Source: Oscillospiraceae bacterium (GTDB taxonomy: Bacteria; Bacillota; Clostridia; Oscillospirales; Oscillospiraceae). From it: a DNA stretch of 23,585 nt. Below, piece by piece: positions 1 through 6,476 of this stretch (position 1 is its first letter; every line of letters starts with the position of its first letter). The notes beneath the pieces are model-generated. The model was not told where the DNA came from. It saw nothing but the letters and a program-made list of their open reading frames with translations, and did not search any database. The position numbers and the translations under genes were made by a program. Location of the stretch: NCBI GenBank assembly GCA_017539635.1, contig JAFYCQ010000033.1:1-23585 (forward strand). The letters are read 5' to 3'.

Positions 1-894
1 CAGGACAGGGACAGGAAGCTCACACTTATGACCACCACCTTCATGCCCTGCGGAGCCAAGCTCCCCATAATAGCCCTCTTCGCCGGGGCTCTCTTCGGAG
101 GGTCCGCCATCGTGGCCGTATCTGCCTACTTCATCGGCATTGCCTCCATAATCGTCTCCGGCATAATGCTCAAGAAGTTCAAGGCCTTCTCCGGCGACCC
201 GGCCCCCTTCGTCATGGAGCTGCCCTCCTACCATGTGCCCAGCGCAAGGAACGTACTGCGGGCCACCTGGGAACGGGGCTGGTCCTTCATAAAGAGAGCG
301 GGAAGCGTCATACTTCTCAGCTCCATAGTCCTCTGGTTCCTCCAGGGCTTCGGAGTAGTTGACGGCGTATTCGGCATGGTCGATGACAACAACGACTCCA
401 TTCTGGCCGCCATAGGTCACGCCATCTCCTTCATCTTCGTGCCTCTGGGCTTCGGCTCCGGCGAGCTGGGCTGGAAGGCAACCGTCGCCACCATCACCGG
501 CCTCATCGCCAAGGAAGAGGTCGTCAGCACCATGGGCGTCCTGTTCCCCGGAAACCTGACGCAGGAGATCGCCATGGCCTTCGGCGCCGGCATCACCGCT
601 TACAGCTTCATGCTCTTCAACCTCCTGTGCGCCCCCTGCTTCGCCGCCATGGGAGCTATCAAGAGAGAGATGAACAACGCAAAGTGGACCTGGGCCGCCA
701 TCCTCTACATGTGCGTCTGGGCCTACGCCATAGCCCTCATAGCCTACAATATCGTCGGATTGTTCTTGGGCGTGGCCTTCAGCGTGTGGTCCGTCATAGC
801 TATAATCGTCCTGGCGCTCCTCATCTACCTCGTTGTCAGGAAGAACCCCTATGACGACACCCGCCTCGCCGTAAGAGAGAAGGCGCTGGCATGA
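1..894 (+). CDS. feoB: Ferrous iron transporter FeoB, C-terminal part (5' end outside window)
   Basis: This is the C-terminal ~297 residues of FeoB, the inner-membrane Fe(II) importer; its N-terminal G domain and first membrane segments lie upstream of the window. The frame is open from base 1, so the ATG at 28 is an internal Met and not a start. The segment TTTFMPCGAKLPIIALFAGA is the conserved second gate-type motif of FeoB with its metal-ligand Cys. Further along come several hydrophobic helices, the motif GLIAKEEVVSTMGVL, and the Cys-containing helix LLCAPCFAAMGAIKREM, all typical of the FeoB permease half. The last helix (around residues 255-280) ends in a short charged tail. The stop codon overlaps the next start (ATGA), so the two products are probably translationally coupled. 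The identification is firm; only the upstream extent is unknown. Confidence 0.95.
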   Translation, partial: QDRDRKLTLMTTTFMPCGAKLPIIALFAGALFGGSAIVAVSAYFIGIASIIVSGIMLKKFKAFSGDPAPFVMELPSYHVPSARNVLRATWERGWSFIKRAGSVILLSSIVLWFLQGFGVVDGVFGMVDDNNDSILAAIGHAISFIFVPLGFGSGELGWKATVATITGLIAKEEVVSTMGVLFPGNLTQEIAMAFGAGITAYSFMLFNLLCAPCFAAMGAIKREMNNAKWTWAAILYMCVWAYAIALIAYNIVGLFLGVAFSVWSVIAIIVLALLIYLVVRKNPYDDTRLAVREKALA

Positions 895-1049
895 TTCCCT
901 GGCTCATTGCCTACTGGCCGTCCATCATAGCCGGACTCGTCATCCTGGCAATAGTTCTTATCTGCCTGCGAAATCTCTTCGGAAAGCACAAGGTCACCTG
1001 CTGCGGCAACTGCGCAAATTGCGGCGGCTGCCCGGGACATAAAAAGTAA
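891..1049 (+). CDS. FeoB-associated Cys-rich membrane protein (52 aa)
   Basis: This is a 52-residue protein too short for most ORF callers. Its ATG overlaps the feoB stop (ATGA at 891-894), implying translational coupling. It has one N-terminal transmembrane helix (about residues 8-26), a basic stretch (RNLFGKHK) and a Cys-rich tail, CCGNCANCGGCPGHKK, with five cysteines plus a His. This matches the family annotated as FeoB-associated Cys-rich membrane proteins, encoded directly after feoB in many Firmicutes. The tail could bind Fe(II) or support delivery to or from FeoB; its biochemical role is not established. The identification rests on size, topology, Cys pattern and position. Confidence 0.88.
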   Translation: MIPWLIAYWPSIIAGLVILAIVLICLRNLFGKHKVTCCGNCANCGGCPGHKK

Positions 1050-1052
1050 AGC

Positions 1053-1088
1053 TTCGCCGCCTGTTGAGAAATCTCGACAGGCGGCGAA
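1053..1088. terminator. Long hairpin after the feo operon, terminator-like
   Basis: A nearly perfect inverted repeat: TTCGCCGCCTGT pairs with ACAGGCGGCGAA, and the stem continues inward with GAG/CTC. It starts four bases after the stop of the Cys-rich peptide. No U-run follows on the + strand (ATACTTAAG), so it may stabilise the 3' end or end transcription inefficiently rather than act as a classical intrinsic terminator. Confidence 0.55.
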
Positions 1089-1094
1089 ATACTT

Positions 1095-1215
1095 AAGACT
1101 GAAGACTTGAGAATGAAGAATTGTTGTATTCCGCTAAAGGCGGAATAAATTAAAATCGTCGCCTCCGGCGACACCTCAATTATTAATTTTTATTTTTTCA
1201 GTTTTCAGTATTCAT
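1095..1215. repeat. MITE-like AT-rich intergenic repeat with two internal hairpins
   Basis: The ends are imperfect inverted repeats: the left contains AAGACTGAAGACTTGAGAAT and the right, read in reverse complement, contains AATACTGAAAACTGA. Inside are two short perfect hairpins: TATTCCGC/GCGGAATA at 1127-1147 and GTCGCC/GGCGAC at 1158-1172. AT-rich arms alternating with short GC hairpins suggest a non-autonomous mobile or structured repeat. No ORF is seen, and no second copy occurs in this window. Confidence 0.45.
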
Positions 1216-1247
1216 TAGCTCCCCCAAGGGTGGGAGTCTCAAAGCTC

Positions 1248-1276
1248 TTGACCTCTTGCATAAACAAATGTATAAT
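1248..1276 (+). promoter_or_regulatory. SigA-type promoter of the EamA exporter gene
   Basis: TTGACC (1248-1253), a 17-bp spacer and TATAAT (1271-1276). Transcription would start near 1283, about 30 bases before the ATG at 1313, with GGGAG as ribosome binding site. Confidence 0.8.
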
Positions 1277-1312
1277 CATCCGTAGTTTTTTCAACGACAC
1301 GGGAGACAGCGC

Positions 1313-2227
1313 ATGAAGAACAAGAAGCTATTGGGCAGCGGGCTTTTACTGTTCACCGCCCTCATCTGGGGAACGGCCTTCGTCGCCCAGCGGGTGGGCA
1401 TGGAGACGATAGAGCCCATAACCTTCAACGCCGCCCGCATGCTTTTGGCGGCTGTGGCCGTGGGTCTCGTCTCCCTGCTTTTGCGTCGGAAAGAGAAGAA
1501 GTCCCCCGACGCCCGATCCCCCGAGGAACGGAAAAGCTGCAATAAAAACACGGTTTCAGGCGGTGTCTTCTGCGGCATTTTCCTGTCCGTCGCCAGCATT
1601 TTTCAGCAGATGGGGCTGGTTTACACATCAGCCGGCAAGGCAGGCTTTATTACCGCCATGTATATGCTGCTGGTGCCCATAATCGGCTTTGTATTCTTAA
1701 AACGGAAAAACACCTGGCTGGTCTGGCTGGCGGTTTTGCTGGGAGTCGCCGGTATGTACCTCTTGTGCGTGACGGAGACCTTCACCCTCACCCACGGGGA
1801 CACCCTCGTCTGCCTGTGCGCCCTGTTTTTCAGCTTTCACATCCTGTGCTGCGACCACTTCGTAAAAAAGGGCGACCCAATCCGCATGTCGGCCATACAG
1901 TTTCTGACGGCCACCGTGATTTCCGGCGCCGTGGCCGCCTATACCGAGGAGCCCACCTGGGCGAAGCTGCATTCCGCCCTAATACCCATTTTATACTGCG
2001 GCATAATTTCCGGCGGCGTGGGCTACACTCTCCAGATAGTCGCGCAAAAATTTACCGACCCCACCATAGCGTCGCTGCTCATGAGCATGGAGTCGGTATT
2101 CGCCGTTATTGCCGGGGCGCTTCTGCTCCGGGAACACATGACAGGCCGGGAGCTTATGGGCTGCGCCGTTATGTTCCTGGCCATCATCCTTGTACAGATC
2201 CCCCTGCCGGGGAGAAAACGGGAATGA
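1313..2227 (+). CDS. EamA/DMT-family transporter
   Basis: This 304-aa polytopic membrane protein is of the drug/metabolite transporter superfamily, with two EamA repeats and about ten helices. The first repeat opens with LLFTALIWGTAFVAQRVGME followed by TFNAARMLLAA, the usual start of a first EamA domain. A charged loop (RRKEKKSPDARSPEERKS) separates early helices. The second repeat carries ASLLMSMESVFAVIAGALLLRE, the characteristic EamA end segment. The start at 1313 is supported by GGGAG about nine bases upstream and a consensus promoter. Members export small metabolites or amino acids, but the substrate cannot be read from sequence. The gene is monocistronic, and its stop lies inside the hairpin that terminates the convergent lysR. 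Confidence 0.88.
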   Translation: MKNKKLLGSGLLLFTALIWGTAFVAQRVGMETIEPITFNAARMLLAAVAVGLVSLLLRRKEKKSPDARSPEERKSCNKNTVSGGVFCGIFLSVASIFQQMGLVYTSAGKAGFITAMYMLLVPIIGFVFLKRKNTWLVWLAVLLGVAGMYLLCVTETFTLTHGDTLVCLCALFFSFHILCCDHFVKKGDPIRMSAIQFLTATVISGAVAAYTEEPTWAKLHSALIPILYCGIISGGVGYTLQIVAQKFTDPTIASLLMSMESVFAVIAGALLLREHMTGRELMGCAVMFLAIILVQIPLPGRKRE

Positions 2228-2240
2228 ACAGTCATTCCCG
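2215..2240 (-). terminator. Intrinsic terminator of lysR, inside the 3' end of the EamA gene
   Basis: CGGGAATGA/TCATTCCCG form a 9-bp stem with a 4-base loop (2219-2240). On the minus strand this is followed by TTTT (2218-2215), giving a compact intrinsic terminator for lysR. The last codons of both convergent genes lie in the stem, with only four bases between their stop codons. The + strand lacks a U-run here. Confidence 0.65.
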
Positions 2241-3098
2241 TATCCCGAAATAATCAAGCACGAAGCTCCTGAACCTCAGCCCGCCTGAAGAGAGGAGCTT
2301 TTCTCTTTTAAAACATACGTTCATGTCCCGGCAGAAGTCGTCTTCCCAGATATGGGCGAGGTGGATATTCGGGTCGTCGGCGAAAATGCCGCTCTCGCTC
2401 TCCGGCAGCACGCACTCCCCTATCCCGGCGGAAACAAACTCCTTCTGCATTATGAGGCTGTCAACCAGGGCGGCGGTGTGCAGTACTACCCCTGCCCTGC
2501 GGCAGAGGGCATCCAGCTCCTTAGCCGGCTCCAGCCTGATGAATCTCAGCTTTTCCATGTCAGATGCCTCGGCAAAGGCCGCGTCCCCCATGTCGCTGCT
2601 TCTGTGGACGGCCAGCACATACCGCTCCTTTGCCACCCGGAAGCCCCGATATTTCTTATAGCTCTCGTCATTGCCGGAATAGAGCAGCGCGTCAAAGTCG
2701 CTTATATCTATCCTGGTGTTCTCTATCCCGCTTTTTATCTCCACCGCCACGTCGGGGTTCTGCTCCATAAATTCCCGGACGCAGCCGGTGAGCAGATTGC
2801 TGCTGCCCCATATGCCCACGACTATCCGCTCGCGTCTGCGGGAGAGCTCGCGGAAGCTCTCGCTCACCGTCTCCACCTCCGTTAGTATGGGGCGGATGCG
2901 GGCGAAAAAGGCCTTTCCCTCGGAATTAAGGACCACGCGCCGGCCCAATCGGTCGAAAAGGGGAGTATTGAGCTCCTCCTCCAGCTTCCGAATGGCCTTG
3001 GTGAGTGAGGGCTGGGAGATGTGCAGATTCTGCGCCGCCTTTGAGAGGTTCTCCGTCTTCGCCGCCTCGGCGAAATACTTTAACTGTGTAAGTTCCAT
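2232..3098 (-). CDS. LysR-family transcriptional regulator
   Basis: A 288-aa LysR-type regulator of normal family length. Residues 1-60 form the winged helix-turn-helix (LTQLKYFAEAAKTENLSKAA, then ISQPSLTKAIRKLEEELNTP LFDR), and the rest is the periplasmic-binding-like effector domain. The start is fixed by AAGGGG (complement of 3107-3112) eight bases before the ATG. The gene is divergent from the aldehyde:ferredoxin oxidoreductase gene with a 151-bp gap, the classical layout in which a LysR protein controls its neighbour and itself. By inference it regulates the redox locus; the effector is unknown. Its leader contains a hairpin built from a repeat that recurs at 15901-16061. Confidence 0.93.
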   Translation of the reverse strand: MELTQLKYFAEAAKTENLSKAAQNLHISQPSLTKAIRKLEEELNTPLFDRLGRRVVLNSEGKAFFARIRPILTEVETVSESFRELSRRRERIVVGIWGSSNLLTGCVREFMEQNPDVAVEIKSGIENTRIDISDFDALLYSGNDESYKKYRGFRVAKERYVLAVHRSSDMGDAAFAEASDMEKLRFIRLEPAKELDALCRRAGVVLHTAALVDSLIMQKEFVSAGIGECVLPESESGIFADDPNIHLAHIWEDDFCRDMNVCFKREKLLSSGGLRFRSFVLDYFGIRE

Positions 3099-3110
3099 TT
3101 ATTTTTCCCC

Positions 3111-3141
3111 TTAAGGCGAGGGGAGTTGAACCCCTGCCTTA
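3111..3141. repeat. Solo copy of the element-A terminal repeat, forming the lysR leader hairpin
   Basis: The 26 bases 3111-3136 match the left end of the element at 15901 and the inverted right end ending at 16061, with one mismatch to each. Here the unit is complete as a hairpin: TAAGGC (3112-3117), one bulged G, AGGGG (3119-3123), a 7-base loop, CCCCT (3131-3135) and GCCTTA (3136-3141). On the minus strand it begins at the predicted lysR start of transcription and ends next to the ribosome binding site AAGGGG. The minus-strand arm resembles a tRNA T-arm (GGGGTTCAACTCCCC), but no tRNA body is present. Confidence 0.7.
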
Positions 3142-3146
3142 TGCAT

Positions 3147-3191
3147 ATTATCTATAAGTGACGTATTGCCACAATTCATCCGTTATGGTAA
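3147..3191 (-). promoter_or_regulatory. lysR promoter with overlapping candidate LysR-binding dyad
   Basis: On the minus strand TTGTGG (complement of 3169-3174), a 16-bp spacer and GATAAT (complement of 3147-3152) make a plausible promoter starting near 3140. TTGCCA (3166-3171) and TGGTAA (3186-3191) form an imperfect dyad over the -35 box, a possible site for LysR autorepression and activation of the divergent gene. No consensus + strand promoter is visible before 3250, consistent with activator dependence. The dyad assignment is inference. Confidence 0.4.
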
Positions 3192-3249
3192 ATTCAAGAC
3201 ACTGAATGACGCAAATAATTGAAAACTATTTGAAAAGGAATGATTCAAT

Positions 3250-5118
3250 ATGTACGGCTTTGCCGGAAAAATGCTTTTCATCGACCTGACGAACAAGACC
3301 TACAACGTGGAGGAGCTGTCCGAGCAGGACGCCCGCAACTTCCTCGGCGGACACGGCCTGGGCGCAAAGGTCCTGTTTGAAAGAATGCCCGCCCACACTC
3401 CCGTTTTCGCTCCCGAGAGCATGCTGGGCTTCTGCACCGGACCGACAAACGGCAGCGCCGCACTCTTCGGCGGACGCTACACCGTCGTCTCCAAGAGCCC
3501 CGTAACAGACGGCTGGAACGACGCCAACTCCGGCGGCAACTTCGGCCCCCAGCTGAAAAAGGCCGGCTATGACGCCGTGTTCTTCTCCGGCATCTCCGAA
3601 AAGCCCGTTTACGTCTTTATAGACAACGGCGCCGTGGAGTTCCGCGATGCCTCCGCCATCTGGGGCAAGACCGTTATCGACACCGAAAACGCCATCCGCG
3701 CCGAACTGGGCGACGACAAGGTGGGCATCGCCATGATCGGCCCCGCCGGCGAGCGCATGAGCCACATGGCCGCCATTATGAACGACACCCACAGAGCTGC
3801 CGGCCGCGGCGGCACGGGCGCCGTTATGGGCTCCAAGAAGCTGAAGGCCCTCGTGGTGAGAGGCAAGACCCCCATTCAGGTCTTCGACCGCGCCAAGATG
3901 CTGGAGGTCAGCAAGGAGGCCGTTGAGTGGCAGAAGGGCCCCGTGGCTCCCATTTTCGATCTGTTTTACAATTACGGCACCGCCAGCACCTATGAGTCCC
4001 AGGTCTATTCCGGCGACACCAGCGTCCACAACTGGGACGGCACCTGCAAGGATCTGACCGACGAGGAGATAAAGGCCCTGGCTCCCCAGGCCCTTGACCC
4101 CAAGTGGCGTCAGAAGAAGTACGCCTGCAACGCCTGCCCCTTAGGCTGCGGCTCCATTTACAAGATCCTCGAGGGCAAGTATCCCATGGAGGAGACCGGC
4201 CGCCCCGAGTATGAGACCGTCGGCGCCTTCGGCCCCATGATGATGAACAAGGATCCGCTGGTAATTAATCAGTGCAACTTCCTCTGCAACGAGTACGGCT
4301 TTGACACCATTTCCGCCGGCGCCACCATCGCCTGGCTCATGGACGCCTACAACAAGGGCGAGTTCACCAAGGACGAGATAGACGGCATCGACCTTGCCTG
4401 GGGCAACGGAGACGCCATCCTCCAGGTCATGGAAAAGATGTGCGCGGGCGAGGGCATCGGCGCTGTTTTACAGAACGGCTCCAAGTACTCCGCCGAGTAT
4501 TATAAGAAGGGTGAAGACTGCCTGGTAACTGCCGGCGGCATCGAGCCTCCCCAGCACGACTCCCGCTTCTCCACTCAGCTCACCCGTACCTATAAGTACG
4601 ATCCCACCCCGGGACGCCACACCAAGGGCGGCTTCGGCGGCACCTACGGCAACGAGCCCCCCGAGGTCAAGTTCAACTATTCCAACACCGGCGAAAAAGA
4701 CGTCGCCGCTACCGAAAATCAGGAGATCGTGGACTCCGCCGGCTTCTGCCTCTTCGGCGGCTCCGCCTTCGGTCTGCCCCAGGGCGCAGTCCTCAAGTAT
4801 CTGAACGCCATCACCGGCTTCAACTACACCGAGGAAGAGTGGCACAGAATGGGCCAGAGGCTCTTCGCCATCCGTCACGCCTTCAATCTGCGCGAGGGCT
4901 TCCGCCGCAAGGACTGCTACATCACTCCCAAGCTGGAGGGCAAGCCTCCCATGAAAGACGGACCTCTTGCCGGCGTCACTGTTGACACCGAGCAGATGGC
5001 TGACAACTTCTTCCGTGTCCTCAAGTATGATGTGGAGACCGCCATGATACCCAAGGATGTCCTTGAGTGGTACGGCGGCATGGAGAAGGTCATCGAGGAT
5101 CTCTATCCGGAGAAATAA
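3250..5118 (+). CDS. aor: Aldehyde:ferredoxin oxidoreductase (tungsten/molybdenum pterin enzyme)
   Basis: A 622-aa protein of the AOR family, which oxidises aldehydes to acids (or runs in reverse) with ferredoxin, using a bis-pterin tungsten or molybdenum centre and one [4Fe-4S] cluster. The Fe-S ligands are visible: C293-x2-C296-x3-C300 (YACNACPLGCG) and C500 (GFCLFGG), almost the spacing of the structurally known archaeal enzyme. N-terminal AOR motifs include FLGGHGLGAKVLFE, the pterin-contact segment NDANSGGNFGP and GRGGTGAVMGSKKLKALVV. Length is normal. The start is supported by AAAAGGA ten bases upstream. The gene is divergent from lysR and convergent with a minus-strand operon containing a MoaD-like protein and two flavoproteins, which suggests a multi-component system. 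The actual aldehyde substrate and the metal cannot be determined here. Confidence 0.93.
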   Translation: MYGFAGKMLFIDLTNKTYNVEELSEQDARNFLGGHGLGAKVLFERMPAHTPVFAPESMLGFCTGPTNGSAALFGGRYTVVSKSPVTDGWNDANSGGNFGPQLKKAGYDAVFFSGISEKPVYVFIDNGAVEFRDASAIWGKTVIDTENAIRAELGDDKVGIAMIGPAGERMSHMAAIMNDTHRAAGRGGTGAVMGSKKLKALVVRGKTPIQVFDRAKMLEVSKEAVEWQKGPVAPIFDLFYNYGTASTYESQVYSGDTSVHNWDGTCKDLTDEEIKALAPQALDPKWRQKKYACNACPLGCGSIYKILEGKYPMEETGRPEYETVGAFGPMMMNKDPLVINQCNFLCNEYGFDTISAGATIAWLMDAYNKGEFTKDEIDGIDLAWGNGDAILQVMEKMCAGEGIGAVLQNGSKYSAEYYKKGEDCLVTAGGIEPPQHDSRFSTQLTRTYKYDPTPGRHTKGGFGGTYGNEPPEVKFNYSNTGEKDVAATENQEIVDSAGFCLFGGSAFGLPQGAVLKYLNAITGFNYTEEEWHRMGQRLFAIRHAFNLREGFRRKDCYITPKLEGKPPMKDGPLAGVTVDTEQMADNFFRVLKYDVETAMIPKDVLEWYGGMEKVIEDLYPEK

Positions 5119-5188
5119 TCGGACAGAGCCTCCAATTTAATTCGGGTACCACGGAGTATTCCGTTTGTTACCATCTTTTTTCCACGGG

Positions 5189-5217
5189 AAAGGGTCTGCG
5201 AAAGCAGACCTTTTCTC
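5189..5217. terminator. Bidirectional terminator between aor and the convergent flavoprotein operon
   Basis: GGTCTGC-GAAA-GCAGACC (5193-5210) is a 7-bp stem with a GNRA-type loop, flanked by A-rich and T-rich tracts (TTTTCTCGTTT on +, CTTTTCCC on -). The stop codon of the minus-strand gene begins at 5222, inside the + strand U-tract region. It should end transcription from both sides. Confidence 0.85.
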
Positions 5218-5219
5218 GT

Positions 5220-6476
5220 TTAAAAAGACTTGCAGGCAACAAGAGCGAAATCGTCTCCGGAATATATCACGTCTCCGGCCCTTACCGGCCCTTTCACCGG
5301 TTTGTTTTTGAGCTCCTGAAAGAGCGCTGCCACGGCGGCAAATGTCGCCGGTCTGTCTGTGCGCACGGGCAGGGCTCCCTCCGCCCCCTCAACAGGCAGG
5401 GCGAGGGAATAGTATCTCTTCCCCTGATCCCTGCGGAAAAACTCCTCGCCCCTGGGGCATTTGGCGCCCGTGACGGCGCCGTTTTCACTTTTCATCACGC
5501 ACCCGTTGTGGCACAGGGGGCAGGCCTTTTCGCCGTCACGGAGCTTCACCCTTTGTGGGGCGGTGTAATTATCGCTCCTCTCCGGCCGGACGCCGGTTTT
5601 TATATAGGATACCGCGGCGGCGGCGGCTTGTTCCGCATCACGCCTCACTTTCTCCACGCTGGGGCATATATGCTTTGCGTTGCCGCAGACGAAGATGTTT
5701 TTTTCTCCGGTGTCAAGCTCGTCGTCCGGGACAAGGCCCGCGGCTATTATGAGAGCGCCGCACCTTTCCTCCCGCTTTTCTCCCGTTTGGAGATTTTTGA
5801 GGGTGACGGAGCTTATCCGGGGGCTGCCGTGGACGGAGGCCGCTATGCTGCCCGTAATGAGCGGGATACCCAGCTCTCTTTGGCAGAGCATCTGGTTTTT
5901 CGGCATTGCGCCGCATTCCTGCGCCGCCTCAACTATGCAGACCACGTTTTTGCCCAGGAGCCTGAGCCTCCTGGCGATTATCATGCCGATGTCTCCCCCG
6001 CCGACTATTACGAAATCGTCCCCGATGTCCAGTCCCCGGAGATTCAGCAGCTTCTGCGCCTCGCCGCCGGTGTATATACCGGCAGAGCGGGAGCCCAGGA
6101 TGCCCAGCTCACCGAAATGCTTCTCCCGGCAGCCGGAGGCGAGGATGAAGGCCCGGGCCGCAGCTCTCTCCTCCCCCGCCGCCGTCAGAAAAGCGGCGGT
6201 ATCGCCCTCAATACCGGTCACAAAGGCGCCGAAGCGGAATCGGACGCCCTTTTCTTTTGCCTTTTCATACAGATAAGAAGAGTACTCCGGCCCCGTTTTC
6301 TGCAGCTCCTCCCCGAAAAAGCCGGGGTGGATGCACTGATCCAAAACGCCGCCGGGGGTCTTTTCGTACTCCAAAACGAGTATGCTGTCTGTTTCTTCTG
6401 CGGCACGAATGGCGGCGGAGAGCCCCGCCGCCCCGGCCCCGATTATAATAAGGTCGTATTTTTCCGCGTCAGCCAT
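5220..6476 (-). CDS. NAD(P)/FAD-dependent oxidoreductase with C-terminal DUF1667-type Cys domain
   Basis: A 418-aa flavoprotein. Residues 1 to about 305 form a class II pyridine-nucleotide-disulfide-type oxidoreductase: FAD-binding GAGAAG near residues 13-18, the motif ASGCREKHFGE, a second Rossmann motif (VIVGGGDIGMIIARRLRLLG) for NAD(P), and a closing GLVPDDELDTGEKNIFVCG. The last ~110 residues carry CPLCHNGC and CPRG, four cysteines in the DUF1667 arrangement. In many anaerobes a GlpA-like dehydrogenase, this type of flavoprotein and a DUF1667 protein are separate neighbours; here the last two are fused. The start overlaps the upstream gene by 34 bases, implying translational coupling. Inferred role: electron transfer between NAD(P)H and Fe-S partners, possibly serving the convergent AOR. 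Confidence 0.88.
   Translation of the reverse strand: MADAEKYDLIIIGAGAAGLSAAIRAAEETDSILVLEYEKTPGGVLDQCIHPGFFGEELQKTGPEYSSYLYEKAKEKGVRFRFGAFVTGIEGDTAAFLTAAGEERAAARAFILASGCREKHFGELGILGSRSAGIYTGGEAQKLLNLRGLDIGDDFVIVGGGDIGMIIARRLRLLGKNVVCIVEAAQECGAMPKNQMLCQRELGIPLITGSIAASVHGSPRISSVTLKNLQTGEKREERCGALIIAAGLVPDDELDTGEKNIFVCGNAKHICPSVEKVRRDAEQAAAAAVSYIKTGVRPERSDNYTAPQRVKLRDGEKACPLCHNGCVMKSENGAVTGAKCPRGEEFFRRDQGKRYYSLALPVEGAEGALPVRTDRPATFAAVAALFQELKNKPVKGPVRAGDVIYSGDDFALVACKSF

Noticed and set aside
3226..4029. 267-codon minus-strand frame
   Set aside because: It lies antisense within the aldehyde:ferredoxin oxidoreductase gene, is Gly/Ala/Val-rich low-complexity, and has no start site support.
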